DNA of 5,733 nucleotides from Candidatus Poseidoniaceae archaeon. GTDB taxonomy: Archaea > Thermoplasmatota > Poseidoniia > Poseidoniales > Poseidoniaceae. The stretch spans positions 1 through 5,733 of the forward strand of contig JAKMGM010000075.1 of the NCBI GenBank assembly GCA_022424925.1. Direction: 5' to 3'. Each line of letters opens with the position of its first letter. Position 1 is the first letter of the stretch. A program made the position numbers and the translations under genes. The notes beneath the pieces are model-generated. The model worked only from the letters and a program-made list of their open reading frames with translations, searched no databases and was not told the DNA's origin. Shown here piece after piece: positions 4,445-5,733 of the stretch.

Positions 4445-5733
4445 ATGTTGGAACGCCGGAAACCTCTCGAGTTGTTGTTCCCTTTGAAGGGTAACGCAAA
4501 ATCGAGAGACGAGGCCACTGAACCAAAGAATACATCAACACTAGAACACCTTCGAGCCGGCGTAATGCTGGCGAGAGACGCTGTGAAAGCAGTCAGTCTA
4601 ACAGCGATGGAGGCGCTACGAGAAGGTGCCACATTCATTGGCATTGTTGGAGATACGAACGAACTTGTCGACCCGTTCGAACACCTTGATGCACCTATCT
4701 GGTCTGAGCGACCACCTCAAGAACTTACGAAACTCGCATTCCGCTACTGTGAAGAATTAACCATGCGAGAAGCCGGAAATTTTTATCATTCATTCAAGTA
4801 TCTTCCAGATCAACAACGCCAAGCAATGTGCGCCGTCTACGCTTTTTGCCGACGTGCCGATGACATAGCTGATGGCGACTGGGCAGACCGTTTCCCGGGA
4901 AGCATGGGTGAACACGACCCCGAAGCCGTCAATTACCGCCAACAACTTGAGAGTTTGCAAGACCAGGGTACAATCTTAGACCCTGATGCATACTTGAATA
5001 AAATTACACAGTTGTTTTTCTTCCGCAAAAAACTCTCAACTTGTTACACTGATGTATACTCTACCGACCCTGTATTCTTGGCACTCAAGGAGACAGTAGA
5101 TCACTATTCCATCCCCCGTGACGTGTTTGATGACCTCATCTCCGGCATGGAAGATGACCTGTACAACAACCGTTACCGTAGTTTCGATGAATTGTATGTG
5201 TATTGCTACCGAGTCGCATCGGTTGTGGGTCTAATGTGCATCGAAATATACGGCTATGAAGATCCTCGTGCGAAAAAGTTTGCAGAATCATGGGGTATTT
5301 TCATGCAACTCACAAATGTTCTGCGAGATGTCGGTGAAGACATCGAACGTGATCGAGTCTATCTTCCGCTGAATGAACTTGAAGCAAACGGTATTCAAGA
5401 GAAAGAACTCGACGGCAAAGTGGTTCTCAACAAAAATTGGGAACCGTACTGTAGGGATTACGCTCGTCGAGCGAGAACATATTTGGAAGAAGCACGTCAA
5501 CTTCTCCCCCTCTTACCTCGTCGCACCCGTTATTCTCCTGCTGCAATGATTGCGTTCTATGACAAGATTCTCCGCCAAATTGAACGTCAACAAGGCGATG
5601 TGTTTACCAAGCGTGTCAAACTGAACAAGGTGCAAAAAATCAGCCTTGCTGCTGCCGTTTACATGCGACACAGGCTTCTGCCAGCATTCCTCGACCCCGT
5701 CTGGTCGGGACTCGCACGAATCGGCATCTTACC
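4445..5733 (+). CDS. crtB: Phytoene synthase (CrtB type), C-terminus cut off by the window edge
   Basis: CrtB condenses two geranylgeranyl diphosphates to phytoene, the first committed step of C40 carotenoid synthesis. The frame is open for 429 codons to the right edge. The catalytic domain begins near residue 101 (YCEELTMREAGNFYHSFKYL). The first Asp-rich motif, AFCRRADDIADGD, has D139, D140 and D143. YCYRVASVVG (253-262) follows, and then the second motif QLTNVLRDVGEDIERDRVYL (288-307) with D295 and D299. RDVGED plus RVYLP is typical of cyanobacterial and plant-type phytoene synthases; HpnD, a squalene-pathway paralogue, is the main alternative. About 100 residues precede the usual domain, including a predicted helical stretch (33-60) and a hydrophobic TFIGIVG (63-69); bacterial CrtB proteins normally lack such an extension. 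ATG 4445 is the first start after an in-frame TAG at 4403; ATG 4565 or 4607 would shorten the extension. About 329 residues follow position 100, so the true end is probably close. Confidence 0.85.
   Translation, partial: MLERRKPLELLFPLKGNAKSRDEATEPKNTSTLEHLRAGVMLARDAVKAVSLTAMEALREGATFIGIVGDTNELVDPFEHLDAPIWSERPPQELTKLAFRYCEELTMREAGNFYHSFKYLPDQQRQAMCAVYAFCRRADDIADGDWADRFPGSMGEHDPEAVNYRQQLESLQDQGTILDPDAYLNKITQLFFFRKKLSTCYTDVYSTDPVFLALKETVDHYSIPRDVFDDLISGMEDDLYNNRYRSFDELYVYCYRVASVVGLMCIEIYGYEDPRAKKFAESWGIFMQLTNVLRDVGEDIERDRVYLPLNELEANGIQEKELDGKVVLNKNWEPYCRDYARRARTYLEEARQLLPLLPRRTRYSPAAMIAFYDKILRQIERQQGDVFTKRVKLNKVQKISLAAAVYMRHRLLPAFLDPVWSGLARIGIL

Noticed and set aside
4303..4644. Minus-strand 113-codon frame opposite the start of crtB and the spacer
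   Set aside because: It overlaps the crtB N-terminal coding region and the nested inverted repeat, has no good ribosome-binding site and no recognisable motif. It could matter only if the crtB start is downstream of 4644.

Overview
This window holds four protein-coding genes, two of them cut by its edges, and no RNA gene or mobile element that I can see. On the minus strand, reading right to left, lie a squalene/phytoene synthase family gene (4265-3249), a protein with two zinc ribbons and a long basic Gly/Pro/Lys repeat tail (3076-1451), and a superfamily 2 helicase (from 1434, running off the left edge). On the plus strand a CrtB-type phytoene synthase starts at about 4445 and runs off the right edge.

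The organism cannot be fixed from the sequence alone. GC content looks close to one half and coding density is high. Two genes have a GGTG ribosome-binding core exactly 6 nt before the start codon, which fits the GGAGGTGATC-type anti-SD pairing common in archaea. I found no convincing bacterial -35/-10 promoter. An N-terminal zinc ribbon joined to low-complexity linkers, next to isoprenoid synthases, suggests a marine planktonic euryarchaeon such as Poseidoniales (Marine Group II). This is an inference of moderate to low confidence; a bacterium is not excluded.

Layout: 1-1434 is the helicase (first 478 residues, with motifs I, Ia, Ib, II and III and the start of the second RecA-like domain). 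Only 16 bp separate it from the zinc-ribbon gene, and that gap carries a tandem 9-bp repeat that supplies both the helicase ribosome-binding site and its GTG start. The two genes are very probably co-transcribed. The zinc-ribbon gene ends in a 363-bp array of 42/39-bp repeats. A 172-bp spacer separates it from the squalene-synthase-like gene, which is divergent from crtB across a 179-bp spacer. That spacer holds a three-segment nested inverted repeat and, just before crtB, a small hairpin that contains the putative ribosome-binding site.

Functionally there are two modules. One is a helicase plus a nucleic-acid-binding-like partner of unknown role. The other is a pair of head-to-head prenyl condensing enzymes, one expected to join two C15 units (squalene type) and the other two C20 units (phytoene, first committed step to carotenoids). 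Their shared spacer is a natural place for joint control of flux from the isoprenoid pool.
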